From assembly GCF_001429185.1 (NCBI RefSeq), contig NZ_LMIW01000001.1, forward strand, positions 1,143,490 through 1,207,489: 64,000 nucleotides of DNA, given 5' to 3'. Positions 52,461 to 62,755 of the stretch are shown one piece after another (the first letter of the stretch is position 1; each line of letters begins with the position of its first letter). The stretch is from Terrabacter sp. Root85 (GTDB lineage: Bacteria; Actinomycetota; Actinomycetes; Actinomycetales; Dermatophilaceae). Under the pieces are notes generated by a model. The model was given only the letters and a program-made list of their open reading frames with translations, did not search any database and was not told where the DNA came from. A program made the position numbers and the translations under genes.

Positions 52461-52979
52461 ATGAAGGCAACCCTGCACACGAACCACGGTGACATCGTCA
52501 TCGACCTCTTCGAGCACCAGGCCCCGAAGACCGTGGAGAACTTCGTCGGTCTCGCCAAGGGCGAGAAGGAGTACAAGGACGACGCCGGTCGGACCAACCC
52601 GACCCCGTTCTACGACGGCCTGATCTTCCACCGCATCATCCCGAACTTCATGATCCAGGGCGGCTGCCCGATCGGTCAGGGCTTCGGCGGTCCGGGCTAC
52701 GCGTTCGACGACGAGATCAGCCCCGACAAGGACTTCACCAAGCCCTACATCCTCGCCATGGCCAACGCCGGCAAGCGCATGGGCAAGGGCACGAACGGCT
52801 CGCAGTTCTTCATCACCACCGCTGCGACGACCTGGCTCCAGGGCAAGCACACGATCTTCGGTGAGGTCGCCGACCAGGCGTCCCGCGACGTCGTCGACGC
52901 GATCGGTGCCGTCTCCACCGGCGCCAACGACAAGCCCGTCGAGGACGTCGTCATCAACTCGGTCACCATCGAGGACTGA
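52461..52979 (+). CDS. ppiA: Cyclophilin-type peptidyl-prolyl cis-trans isomerase
   Basis: Catalyses cis-trans isomerisation of prolyl bonds. The 172-aa cytoplasmic form (no signal peptide) has FYDGLIFHRIIPNFMIQGGC (about 50-69) with the catalytic Arg, NGSQFFITTA (about 113-122) and LQGKHTIFGEV. Location upstream of a rhomboid gene near the origin is typical of actinobacteria (M. tuberculosis ppiA near crgA). The GGCATAC 7-mer lies in its promoter region at 52427. Confidence 0.95.
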   Translation: MKATLHTNHGDIVIDLFEHQAPKTVENFVGLAKGEKEYKDDAGRTNPTPFYDGLIFHRIIPNFMIQGGCPIGQGFGGPGYAFDDEISPDKDFTKPYILAMANAGKRMGKGTNGSQFFITTAATTWLQGKHTIFGEVADQASRDVVDAIGAVSTGANDKPVEDVVINSVTIED

Positions 52980-53059
52980 GCCTCCGCTCCACCCGCACGA
53001 CAGCACCACCCGCATCACCGAACCACCGCCCACGGACGTGACCGGCAGGGGGACTCCCG

Positions 53060-54010
53060 TTGTCTGACAACCCACCCAGCGGCCAGCAGGATCAGCCCCC
53101 GCTCGAGCCGGGGGTTCCGCAGCCCGCTGCCGGTCCGTCCGTGTGCCCGCGCCACCCCGACCGGGAGGCCTACGTCCGCTGCCAGCGCTGCGGCCGACCG
53201 GCCTGCCCGGAGTGCCAGCGCCCGGCCGCCGTCGGCATCCAGTGCGTCGACTGCGTGCGTGAGGCCGCCCGCACGACGCCGAGCGCGCGCACCGTCTTCG
53301 GTGGGCGAGCGACCGACGGCACGCCCGTCGTCACCTACTCGATCATCGCGATCTGCGCCGTCGCCTACCTCGCGCAGCGGGCCAACCCGAGCGTCACGCA
53401 GAACTTCGCGTTCGCGCCGGTCGTCGGGTGGACCGAGCCGTGGCGCTTCGTCACCGCGGCCTTCCTGCACTCGCCCGCGACGATCTTCCACATCCTGCTC
53501 AACATGTTCGCGCTGTGGAGCCTCGGGCAGTACCTCGAGCCGATGCTCGGTCGGGCCCGGTTCGCGGCGCTCTACCTCATCAGCGGCATCGGCGGACAGG
53601 TCGCCGTGACGCTCCTCGCGGGATCGCCGACGATCCCGGGTCTGCGGGCCGGCCTCGACGACGCGTGGCTCACCCCGGTCGTCGGCGCGTCGGGCGCGAT
53701 CTTCGGACTCTTCGGCGCGCTCCTCGTGCTCAACCGGCACCTCGGACGCTCCTCGGCGGCGATGTACGCGACGATCGCCATCAACGCGGCCTTCGGCTTC
53801 TTCTACCCCGGCATCTCGTGGCAGGCCCACCTCGGCGGCCTCGTCACCGGCGTCGTCTGCGCCGGCGTCATCGTCGTCTTCCGACGACAGGGCGTACGCC
53901 ATCTCGTCTGGGCCGCGCTCAGCGCCGTCCTCGTGCTGCTCGTCGCCGTCACCGTCGTCAAGTACCTCACGGTGCCCGAGGCCATCCGCGAGCTCAGCAT
54001 CTTCGGCTGA
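53060..54010 (+). CDS. Rhomboid-family intramembrane serine protease
   Basis: Cleaves single-pass membrane proteins within the bilayer. 316 aa from a TTG start at 53060. A B-box-like N-terminal zinc finger (CPRHPDREAYVRCQRCGRPA, CPECQRP, CVDCVRE) occupies about 30-72. Six or more hydrophobic helices follow. Motifs are FLHSPATIFHILLNMFALWS (conserved His/Asn), the catalytic Ser in VGASGAIFGLFGAL (about 213-226) and the catalytic His in SWQAHLGGLVTG. The usual GxSG is present. It lies 80 bp after ppiA, a conserved pairing. Confidence 0.93.
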   Translation: MSDNPPSGQQDQPPLEPGVPQPAAGPSVCPRHPDREAYVRCQRCGRPACPECQRPAAVGIQCVDCVREAARTTPSARTVFGGRATDGTPVVTYSIIAICAVAYLAQRANPSVTQNFAFAPVVGWTEPWRFVTAAFLHSPATIFHILLNMFALWSLGQYLEPMLGRARFAALYLISGIGGQVAVTLLAGSPTIPGLRAGLDDAWLTPVVGASGAIFGLFGALLVLNRHLGRSSAAMYATIAINAAFGFFYPGISWQAHLGGLVTGVVCAGVIVVFRRQGVRHLVWAALSAVLVLLVAVTVVKYLTVPEAIRELSIFG

Positions 54011-54017
54011 GGTCGCC

Positions 54018-54602
54018 GTGCACCTCGTCTGCGTCACCGGCCCGCCCGCCGTCGGCAAGATGACGGTGGGCCGTGCCGTGTGCGACCTGACGGGCTTCCG
54101 GCTCTTCCACAACCACATGTCGATCGAGCCGCTGCTCGGGGTCTACGACTTCGGCACGCCCTCGTTCCAGCGGATCAACGGCCTGATCCGCCGCGAGGTC
54201 ATCGCCGAGTCGGTCGTCGCCGACCTGCCCGGCCTCGTCTTCACCTTCGCCATCGACCTCGACCACCCCGGCGACCTCGCGCAGCTGCACGAGCTCGTCG
54301 AGCCGGTCGAGCGAGCCGGCGCACCGATCGACGTCGTCGAGCTCTACGCGCCCCAGGACGTGCGGCTGGCCCGCGAGGGTGGCACCGACCGGATGGACCA
54401 CAAGCGCAGCAAGCGCGACGTCGAGTGGGCCCGCTCCCACGTCGTCGACCTCGAGTCGCGGGCCCGCCTCAACACCGACCCCGCGCGGGACGGCGAGCAG
54501 CTGCTGCCGGGTCACCGTCACCTGCGCCTGGACAACGCGCACGGAGACGCCCGCGCCACCGCCGAGCGGGTCGTCGACGAGCTCGGGCTGCCGCGGCTCT
54601 GA
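54018..54602 (+). CDS. P-loop NTPase / small-molecule kinase-like protein
   Basis: 194 aa with a GTG start, 7 bp after the rhomboid gene. The P-loop HLVCVTGPPAVGKMTVGRAV lies at residues 2-21. The following FRLFHNHMSIEPLL recalls the shikimate- and gluconate-kinase-like group. VFTFAIDLDHPGD holds the second Asp. The substrate is unknown; phosphotransfer to a small molecule or an antibiotic-modifying role would both fit. No membrane segment is present. Confidence 0.72.
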   Translation: MHLVCVTGPPAVGKMTVGRAVCDLTGFRLFHNHMSIEPLLGVYDFGTPSFQRINGLIRREVIAESVVADLPGLVFTFAIDLDHPGDLAQLHELVEPVERAGAPIDVVELYAPQDVRLAREGGTDRMDHKRSKRDVEWARSHVVDLESRARLNTDPARDGEQLLPGHRHLRLDNAHGDARATAERVVDELGLPRL

Positions 54603-54639
54603 CGGCCGTCGGGTCCTTCTCCACCCTGGGAGCCGAGAG

Positions 54640-54812
54640 TTGTCCACCGGGTGTGGATAAGCCTGTGGATGTAGTTACACATGTGTCATTCATCCCCAGC
54701 TGGGGACAACTGTGTGGATAACTCGCGCGATCCGCGCTGGAGGTTGTGCACGGCCGTCATCCACAGCTGTGGACGTGAGAGCCGTGCGCCGGCTGTCCAC
54801 AGGTGTGGACAG
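54640..54812. other. Second DnaA-box cluster near crgA
   Basis: Within 173 bp there are about eight DnaA-box-like 9-mers. Two are perfect TGTGGATAA (reverse of TTATCCACA) at 54652-54660 and 54713-54721. Others are TTGTCCACC 54640-54648, TGTGGATGT 54664-54672, TCATCCACA 54757-54765, TGTGGACGT 54768-54776, CTGTCCACA 54793-54801 and TGTGGACAG 54804-54812. The last two sit in a 15-bp inverted repeat (54786-54800 and 54805-54819). No gene overlaps. It may titrate or reactivate DnaA, or be an accessory origin element. Confidence 0.75.
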
Positions 54813-54835
54813 CCGGCGCCCAGTGGGGTGTGTGC

Positions 54836-54871
54836 AAAAGGGCCGCTCCGTCGTGATGACAGGAGCGGCCC
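54836..54871 (-). terminator. Intrinsic terminator of crgA
   Basis: Reading leftward, GGGCCGCTCC (54862-54871 arm) pairs with GGAGCGGCCC (54840-54849 arm), followed by TTTTG on the minus strand. It is 35 bp after the crgA stop. Confidence 0.8.
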
Positions 54872-54905
54872 TCAGGATGCGGGTCGGTGCGGGGTTTCGG
54901 TGGGC

Positions 54906-55157
54906 TCAGCGCCACCGCATCGTCATGATGAAGCCGCCCATGAGCAGGACGAAGCCGATGCCGAGGTTCCAGACCCCGATGGACCCGATGGGGTACTTGT
55001 ACTCGGTCACGTAGTAGACGACGATCCACAGCAGCCCGAGGACGAGCAGCGTGATGAAGACGGGCGCCCACCAGGTGGGGTTGGGCTCGGCGGCCTTGCT
55101 CGTGCGGGGCGGGGTGTATGCCGCCGCCTTGTGGTCGCGGCCTTTGGACTCGGGCAC
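54906..55157 (-). CDS. crgA: Cell division protein CrgA
   Basis: CrgA is an actinobacterial divisome protein interacting with FtsZ, FtsQ and penicillin-binding proteins. 83 aa from GTG 55157, preceded by GGAG. It begins PESKGRDHKAAAYTPPRTSK. Two transmembrane helices follow: WWAPVFITLLVLGLLWIVVY (about 35-54) and VWNLGIGFVLLMGGFIMTMR (about 62-81). The C-terminal W-N-L-x-I-G-F and MRWR ending are family hallmarks. It ends in an intrinsic terminator beside the second DnaA-box cluster. Confidence 0.95.
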   Translation of the reverse strand: MPESKGRDHKAAAYTPPRTSKAAEPNPTWWAPVFITLLVLGLLWIVVYYVTEYKYPIGSIGVWNLGIGFVLLMGGFIMTMRWR

Positions 55158-55292
55158 TGCGTTCTCCTTGCTCTGAGTTGAGGCAAGGGTAACCAATGAC
55201 GCGCTCGGCGTCCCCGTGCAGGCGTGCCGGCACGGTGATCGGGGCGATGCCCTCGGACGGACCGGTCGGTCCGGTTGCCCCCTGCGCTCGGC

Positions 55293-55323
55293 GGTGCCCC
55301 TCGAGAACGTCTCGAGGGGCACC
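55293..55323. promoter_or_regulatory. 14-bp perfect dyad in the crgA / luxR-type divergent region
   Basis: GGTGCCCCTCGAGA (55293-55306) and TCTCGAGGGGCACC (55310-55323) form a perfect 14-bp dyad with an ACG centre. It lies in the 402-bp spacer between divergent genes, so it is not a terminator of either. It could be an operator for the LuxR-type protein encoded to the right, or a stem in a leader RNA. I see nothing else in the spacer. Confidence 0.55.
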
Positions 55324-55559
55324 CCGACGGGTGGCTCGGCTGTCGACGGCGAGCGGGCGGATGCGCCCCCTGTCTGCGCCCCGCCCGCCGCCGATCCACA
55401 CCCGGTGACCGGGTCGAGGATGACAGGCGCAGGCCCGCGTGTCGCGTCTGCGCTTCCTCCGTTGCACGAACCTGCAGGACGGGGTGCGTCCAGTGAGTTG
55501 ACCTGAGTCCGGAACCGGGCATGCTGGCAGTCACGGACAGCAGATCAGGGGACGATGCG

Positions 55560-56366
55560 ATGACCAGCCCGATGTCGGGTTCCGGGCCGAGCAGGGACGA
55601 CGCACAGCTGCGAGCGCCCTCGCTGGCCGCGGCCGCCGTCGAGCTCTCGTCCGTCGTCAACGGGCTCGCCGTCACCAGTCTTGACGGGGGCAGGACCCCC
55701 GGCTTCCGCCGGCTCGGGGTCGGCGCCGAGCAGATCGAGCGCAACCTGGCGACCGCGGTCGAGCCGCTGACCCGCCGCTCGGTCTGGTCGATCCAGCCGA
55801 TCATGAACTTCGACCCGGTCGACGGCAGCCGCACGACGAACGCGCGCTCGATCGAGCGCGGCCTCACGCTGCTCACGATCACCACGGAGCGCACCCTGCG
55901 GCTCAACCCGCTGCTGTCGTCCGAGAAGCCCGACGTCCGGGTCGGGCCCGCGCAGTTCCAGTGCATCATCGCCGACGAGGCCACGGCGGTCGTGGCCGGA
56001 CCGCTCAGCGAGGACGGCTTCCCCACCGCGTGGCTCGCCACCCGGTCCGACGTCGTCGACCGGGTCCTCTCGCTCTGGCACGAGACCCTGGCCCGATCGA
56101 GGGCCGCCGTCCCCGAGGGGACGAGCCCGCCGTTCACCCCGCGGCAGTGCCTCGTCGCCCGGCGCCTCGTCGTGGGCACCAAGGACGCCGCGATCGCCCG
56201 CGAGCTCGGGGTCTCGCTGCGCACCGTCGCGGCCGAGATCTCCCACCTCGTCACCCAGCTCGGCGCGCCCAACCGCGCCGCGGCGACGCTCGCCCTCCGC
56301 GGAGGCACCCAGACCAGCGAGCTCTCCCCCTACGCGCCCTACCTCCGGTCGGTCCACGAGCCGTGA
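55560..56366 (+). CDS. LuxR-type C-terminal HTH regulator
   Basis: 268 aa from ATG 55560 (AGGGGA site). The first 190 residues are a mixed alpha/beta domain without a recognised family (SIQPIMNFDPVDGSRTTNAR; QFQCIIADEATAVVAGPLSE). The C-terminal LuxR HTH is FTPRQCLVARRLVVGTKDAA then IARELGVSLRTVAAEISHLV (about 200-240). It has no receiver or PAS domain. The sensed signal and targets are unknown; the nearby 14-bp dyad is a candidate site. Confidence 0.82.
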   Translation: MTSPMSGSGPSRDDAQLRAPSLAAAAVELSSVVNGLAVTSLDGGRTPGFRRLGVGAEQIERNLATAVEPLTRRSVWSIQPIMNFDPVDGSRTTNARSIERGLTLLTITTERTLRLNPLLSSEKPDVRVGPAQFQCIIADEATAVVAGPLSEDGFPTAWLATRSDVVDRVLSLWHETLARSRAAVPEGTSPPFTPRQCLVARRLVVGTKDAAIARELGVSLRTVAAEISHLVTQLGAPNRAAATLALRGGTQTSELSPYAPYLRSVHEP

Positions 56367-56418
56367 CGAGGCACAATGGAGGCGGCGCGGAGGGTCCGCG
56401 CGAGCGAGGACACGAGTC

Positions 56419-57264
56419 ATGACGGACGCCGAGCAGCCTGAGCCGCCCGTGCACGCCGAGCAGCCCGAACCGGCGACGGTCGACGACGCCATCGACGCCG
56501 GCGACGCCAACGACGTGGAAGCGTCCCCCGCGCCCTCCCGCCGCCGACCCCGTCTGACGTGGGGGCTGGTCGTCCCGGTGGTCATGGCCTCCGCCGGCGT
56601 GATGTTCGCGATGAGCTTCCAGACCGCGCAGGGCCGAGACCTCCGCGCCGACCGCGACCTGCCCCAGCTGATCATGGAGGGTGACTCGCGCGTCGCGGAG
56701 AAGGCGAGCGTCCTCGACGGGCTCGAGAAGGAGGTCGAGGCGCTCTCGAAGACGAACGCCCCCACCGACGAGCACCTCTCGAGCCTGACCCGCGCTGCCG
56801 ACGAGCTCGCCGCCCCCGCCGCGACGACGAAGGTCCGGGGCGCCGCCCTCGAGGTGACCCTCGACGACGCGAAGCGCACCGCCGACTCCCTGCCCGACGG
56901 CTTCACCGCCGACGACATCGTCGTGCACCAGCAGGACGTCCAGGCCGTCGTCAACGCGCTCTGGACCTCGGGTGCCGAGGCGATGATGATCCAGGACCAG
57001 CGGGTCATCTCGACGAGCGCCGTCCGCTGCGTCGGCAACACCCTCATCCTCCAGGGCCGCGTCTACGCCCCGCCCTACCGGATCACCGCCATCGGCGACA
57101 TCGACCGCATGCAGCAGGGCCTCGACGCCGACGCCTCCGTCAACATCTACAAGCAGTACGTCGACGCCGTCGGTCTCGGCTACGCCCTGCACACCCACAA
57201 CTCGATCGAGTTCCCGGCATACTCGGGCTCGGTCGACTTCCAGTACGCGTCACCGATCCGCTGA
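56419..57264 (+). CDS. DUF881 family protein
   Basis: 281 aa. The acidic N-terminal cytoplasmic segment is followed by one transmembrane helix, LTWGLVVPVVMASAGVMFAM (about 46-65), and an external DUF881 domain of about 200 aa. It has the conserved GAALEVTLDDA, VNALWTSGAEAMMIQDQRVI and GNTLILQGRVYAPPY. DUF881 proteins lie beside crgA, sortase and division genes in actinobacteria and are thought to be envelope proteins. Function is unproven. The next gene starts 31 bp downstream. Confidence 0.92.
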   Translation: MTDAEQPEPPVHAEQPEPATVDDAIDAGDANDVEASPAPSRRRPRLTWGLVVPVVMASAGVMFAMSFQTAQGRDLRADRDLPQLIMEGDSRVAEKASVLDGLEKEVEALSKTNAPTDEHLSSLTRAADELAAPAATTKVRGAALEVTLDDAKRTADSLPDGFTADDIVVHQQDVQAVVNALWTSGAEAMMIQDQRVISTSAVRCVGNTLILQGRVYAPPYRITAIGDIDRMQQGLDADASVNIYKQYVDAVGLGYALHTHNSIEFPAYSGSVDFQYASPIR

Positions 57265-57295
57265 GCGCGCCCCACCACCCCTCTGAGGCCCCCGC

Positions 57296-57934
57296 ATGAC
57301 CAGCCCCACCCGCATCCTCGTCGTCGACAACTACGACAGCTTCGTCTACACGATCGTCGGCTACCTCGAGCAGCTCGGCGCCGAGTGCACCGTCGTGCGC
57401 AACGACGCGGTGCCGGCGACCGACGCCGCGGCCTACGACGGCGTGCTCGTCTCGCCCGGCCCGGGCACTCCCGAGGACGCCGGGGTGTCGATGGACATCA
57501 TCCGTGAGTGCGCCCGCATCGGGAAGCCGATGTTCGGCGTGTGCCTCGGGCACCAGGCGCTCGGCGTCGTCGCCGGTGCGGTCGTCGGGCGGGCGCCGGA
57601 GCTGCTCCACGGCAAGACCTCGCTCGTGCACCACGACGGCACCGGCGTCCTCGAGGGCCTGCCGAGCCCCTTCACCGCGACCCGCTACCACTCGCTGACC
57701 ATCGACCCGGCGACCCTGCCCGACGAGCTCGTCGCCACCGGCAGCACCGACTCGGGCCTCGTGATGGCGGTGCGCCACCGCGACCTGCCGCTGCACGGGG
57801 TGCAGTTCCATCCCGAGAGCGTCCTGACCGAGGGCGGCCACCGGATGCTCGCGAACTTCCTCGCGCTGTGCGGTGACACCGCTGCCGTGCAGCGCTCGGC
57901 GGGGCTCAGCCCCCTCGTGACCGCCGCCGTCTGA
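57296..57934 (+). CDS. pabA: Anthranilate/aminodeoxychorismate synthase glutaminase component
   Basis: Class I glutamine amidotransferase supplying ammonia for p-aminobenzoate (folate) or anthranilate (tryptophan) synthesis. 212 aa with ILVVDNYDSFVYTIVGYLEQ at the start, VSPGPGTPEDAG (oxyanion region, about 44-55), the catalytic Cys in MFGVCLGHQALGVV (about 78-91) and His-Glu in GVQFHPESVLTEGG (about 166-179). No TrpE/PabB partner is in the window. Origin-proximal location upstream of pknB matches the gene usually annotated pabA/trpG in actinobacteria. pabA versus trpG cannot be resolved. Confidence 0.93.
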   Translation: MTSPTRILVVDNYDSFVYTIVGYLEQLGAECTVVRNDAVPATDAAAYDGVLVSPGPGTPEDAGVSMDIIRECARIGKPMFGVCLGHQALGVVAGAVVGRAPELLHGKTSLVHHDGTGVLEGLPSPFTATRYHSLTIDPATLPDELVATGSTDSGLVMAVRHRDLPLHGVQFHPESVLTEGGHRMLANFLALCGDTAAVQRSAGLSPLVTAAV

Positions 57935-57966
57935 CGCGACGGTCGACACGGCATACGCCAGCACGC

Positions 57967-58008
57967 ACGACGAAGGGCCCCTCCCGGTCGGGAGGGGCCC
58001 TTCGTCGT
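57967..58008. terminator. Bidirectional terminator between pabA and pknB
   Basis: A 19-bp perfect stem, 57967-57985 with 57990-58008, around a GGTC loop. It lies between convergent genes. A second inverted pair, CGGCATACG (57949-57957) and CGTATGCCG (58006-58014), brackets it. These are two copies of the dispersed 7-mer. Confidence 0.88.
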
Positions 58009-58024
58009 ATGCCGGGTGCTGACC

Positions 58025-59962
<1,938 letters not shown>

Positions 59963-59963
59963 G

Positions 59964-61298
59964 TCACTTGCCCTTGCCCTTTCCCTTGCCCTTGCCGGCA
60001 TGGGCGGGCTGCGGCTTGGTGCTCGTCTGCTTCGTGGCGGCGGTGGCCTTCGTCGCCGTGCTGGTCGGCGCGGCCGTCGTCGTCGTCCGGGAGGCGCTCG
60101 CGGTCGGAGTCGTGGTCGCGGACGTGGACGGAGTGGTGGTCGCGGGGGGCGTCGGGCGGGCGGCGGGGCTCGCGGCGGCGCCGTTCATGACGCTGCCGAG
60201 CGCGAAGGCGCCCCACGCCACGAGGGCGACGGCCGGGACGGCCAGCCACGCCCAGCGACGTCCCGCCGAAGGCTCCGTGGCGGTCTCCGAGGGGCGCGTG
60301 AACCGACCGCGACGCTCGGCGCCGACGAGCTCCCGTGCGGCAGAGACGAGTCCGGCCGCAGCGCCACCGGCGCGGCCGGCTCCTGCAGCCGGTGTCCCGG
60401 CCAGCGCGCGGGTCGGGTCGGCCGCGGGGATGACCGTCGTGGAGTCGACCGCCGCAGGAGGTGGCGTGACCCCGGGCAGGGACCCGAGCGGCACCCCGGC
60501 GGCCTCGGCCACCGCGCGCGCGTCGGCCGGGCGGTCGGAGGCGGACTTCGCGAGGCACGCGTCGACGACCTCCCGCAGGTCCAGGGGCACCGTCGAGGGC
60601 AGCTCGGGCGGCGCGTCGTTGACCTGCGCGATCGCGGTCGCCACGGGCGTGCCCATGTCGAAGGGCTTGCGGCCGGTGATCATCTCGTGCGCCACGACGC
60701 CGAGGGAGTAGATGTCGCTCGAGGCCGTCGCCGGCTCGCCGAGGGCCTGCTCCGGGCTGATGTAGTCGGGAGTGCCCAGCACCTCGCCGGTCAGGGTGTG
60801 CCCCGACCCGTCACCGACCCGGGCGATCCCGAAGTCGGTGAGCTTGGCCTGCCCCTCGGGCGTGACGATGATGTTGGCGGGCTTGACGTCGCGGTGCACG
60901 ACGCCGGCCTCGTGGGCCGCCGACAGGGCCAGGGCGGCCTGGCCGAGCAGCGAGCGCACCTCCTCGGCCGGCATGCCGCCGTCTCTCTCGCGGATGATCT
61001 CGCCGAGCGTGCGTCCCGGCACGAGCTCCATGACGAGGTAGGCCGTGCCGTCCTCCTCGCCGTAGTCGAAGACGGACGCGATGTTGGGGTGGTGGAGCGA
61101 GGCGCTGCCCCGGGCCTCGTCGCGGAAGCGCTCGAGGAACGCGTCGTCCTCGGGGCCCTGCGGGCGCATGACCTTGACGGCGACGGGACGCCGGAGCACC
61201 TCGTCGATGGCCTCCCAGACGGTGCCCATGCCGCCCGAGGCGATGGCCGTGCCGAGGGTGTAGCGACCGCCGAGGGTCGCGCCGGTGGAGAGGGTCAT
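59964..61298 (-). CDS. pknA: Serine/threonine protein kinase PknA
   Basis: Partner kinase of PknB in regulation of cell shape and division. 444 aa. The kinase domain (about 10-275) has IASGGMGTVWEAID, VAVKVMR, HRDVKPANIIVTPEG, DFGIARVGDGSGHT and GTPDYISPEQALGEP. One transmembrane helix, WAWLAVPAVALVAWGAFALG, lies near 340-359, then a Thr/Ala/Pro-rich tail ending in five Gly-Lys dipeptides. No PASTA domain. Its ATG overlaps the pbpA stop. Confidence 0.95.
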   Translation of the reverse strand: MTLSTGATLGGRYTLGTAIASGGMGTVWEAIDEVLRRPVAVKVMRPQGPEDDAFLERFRDEARGSASLHHPNIASVFDYGEEDGTAYLVMELVPGRTLGEIIRERDGGMPAEEVRSLLGQAALALSAAHEAGVVHRDVKPANIIVTPEGQAKLTDFGIARVGDGSGHTLTGEVLGTPDYISPEQALGEPATASSDIYSLGVVAHEMITGRKPFDMGTPVATAIAQVNDAPPELPSTVPLDLREVVDACLAKSASDRPADARAVAEAAGVPLGSLPGVTPPPAAVDSTTVIPAADPTRALAGTPAAGAGRAGGAAAGLVSAARELVGAERRGRFTRPSETATEPSAGRRWAWLAVPAVALVAWGAFALGSVMNGAAASPAARPTPPATTTPSTSATTTPTASASRTTTTAAPTSTATKATAATKQTSTKPQPAHAGKGKGKGKGK

Positions 61299-62755
61299 CG
61301 GCCCAGCACCGCCTCCATGACCTGGCGGGCGATCGGGGCGGCGACGCGGCCACCGCCGATCTCACTGCCCGTGACGCCGCCGTCCTCGACGACGACGGCG
61401 ACGGCGATCTTGGCGTCGGTGGCCGGCGCGAACGAGATGAACCACGCGTGCGGGGGCTTGCCCGGGTCGTGCTGCGCGGTGCCGGTCTTGCCCGCGACCT
61501 CGACGCCGTCGATCTGCGCCCGCGCGCCGCTGCCGTGGTCGACGACGGAGACCATCATCTTGGTCAGGGTCGAGGCGGTCTGCTCGGACGTCGCCTGCGA
61601 CAGCTCCACCGGGTCGGGCGTCGACTCGATGATGTCGAGGTTGGCGCTGCGCACGGAGTCGATGAGGTAGGGCGTCATGACCCGGCCCTGGTTGGCGATG
61701 CCGGCCGCGACCATGGCCATCTGGAGCGGCGTGGTGCGCACGTCGTACTGCCCGATCGCGGCCTGGGCGGCCTGCGGGGCGTTGAGGTCGGCCGGGACCG
61801 AGCTCACCGAGACGCGCATCGGGATCTGGAGGGCGTCACCGAAGCCGAACTTCGCGGCTTGGGCGCGGATCTTCTCGCCACCGAGCTCGAGTCCGAGGGA
61901 GCCGAACGTCGTGTTGCACGAGATCTCGAGCGCGTGGATGAGCGTCGTCTTGTCGCCCGGCCCGCAGGGGCGGCCGTCCTCGTTGGGCAGGTTGGTGCTC
62001 GTCAGCGGCAGGTCGAGCTCGGCCGGGCCGGGCACGGAGGAGTTCTCGTCGCTGACGACGCCGTTCTCGAGTGCGGCGGCCGCCGTGATGACCTTGAAGG
62101 TCGACCCGGGCGGGTAGACGCCGTTGATGGTGCGGTTGAGGTAGGACTTGTCCTTGTCGTTGGACAGCGTCTGCCAGGCCTTGGAGGCCTTGGTGAGGTC
62201 GTGGCTCGAGAGCGGGTTGGGGTCGTAGGACGGGTGGCTCACCATCGCGAGGATGGCCCCGGTCTTCGGGTCGAGGGCCACGACGGCGCCCTTGTTGTCG
62301 CCGAGGGCCTTGTCGGCCGCCGCCTGTGCCTTGGGGTCGATCGTCAGCTCGATCGTGGCGCCGGAAGTCTTGCGACCCGTGATGAGGTCGGTGACGCGCC
62401 GCACGAAGAGGGTGTCGGCATCGCCCGAGAGCAGGTCGTCGGAGGCGTGCTCGAGACCGTAGGGGGCGCCTACGGCATACGAGTAGAAGCCGGTCATCTG
62501 GGCGTACAGCTCGTCCTGGGGGTAGGTGCGCAGGAAGCGGTACTGGTCCTGGACGGGCACCGACTTCGCGACGGCCTGGCCGCCGACGATGATCGACCCG
62601 CGCTCGCGGGAGTAGCTGTCGAGCAGGGTGCGCTTGTTGGACGCCATCCCGTTGAGCGTCTTCGCCTGCGTGAACTGCACCATCGTCGCCGCGACGAGGA
62701 GGGCGGTGAAGAGCGCGGCGATGACCACGGACAGGCGGCGGATGGGGGTGTTCAC
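61295..62755 (-). CDS. pbpA: Penicillin-binding protein A (transpeptidase)
   Basis: Class B PBP cross-linking peptidoglycan during growth and division. 486 aa. One N-terminal transmembrane helix, LSVVIAALFTALLVAATMVQ (about 8-27). The transpeptidase motifs are GSTFKVITAA (SxxK, about 217-226), ISCNTTFGS (SxN, about 275-283) and VAGKTGTAQHD (KTG, about 416-426). The gene order rodA-pbpA-pknA-pknB with ATGA overlaps is the conserved actinobacterial operon. Confidence 0.97.
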   Translation of the reverse strand: MNTPIRRLSVVIAALFTALLVAATMVQFTQAKTLNGMASNKRTLLDSYSRERGSIIVGGQAVAKSVPVQDQYRFLRTYPQDELYAQMTGFYSYAVGAPYGLEHASDDLLSGDADTLFVRRVTDLITGRKTSGATIELTIDPKAQAAADKALGDNKGAVVALDPKTGAILAMVSHPSYDPNPLSSHDLTKASKAWQTLSNDKDKSYLNRTINGVYPPGSTFKVITAAAALENGVVSDENSSVPGPAELDLPLTSTNLPNEDGRPCGPGDKTTLIHALEISCNTTFGSLGLELGGEKIRAQAAKFGFGDALQIPMRVSVSSVPADLNAPQAAQAAIGQYDVRTTPLQMAMVAAGIANQGRVMTPYLIDSVRSANLDIIESTPDPVELSQATSEQTASTLTKMMVSVVDHGSGARAQIDGVEVAGKTGTAQHDPGKPPHAWFISFAPATDAKIAVAVVVEDGGVTGSEIGGGRVAAPIARQVMEAVLGR

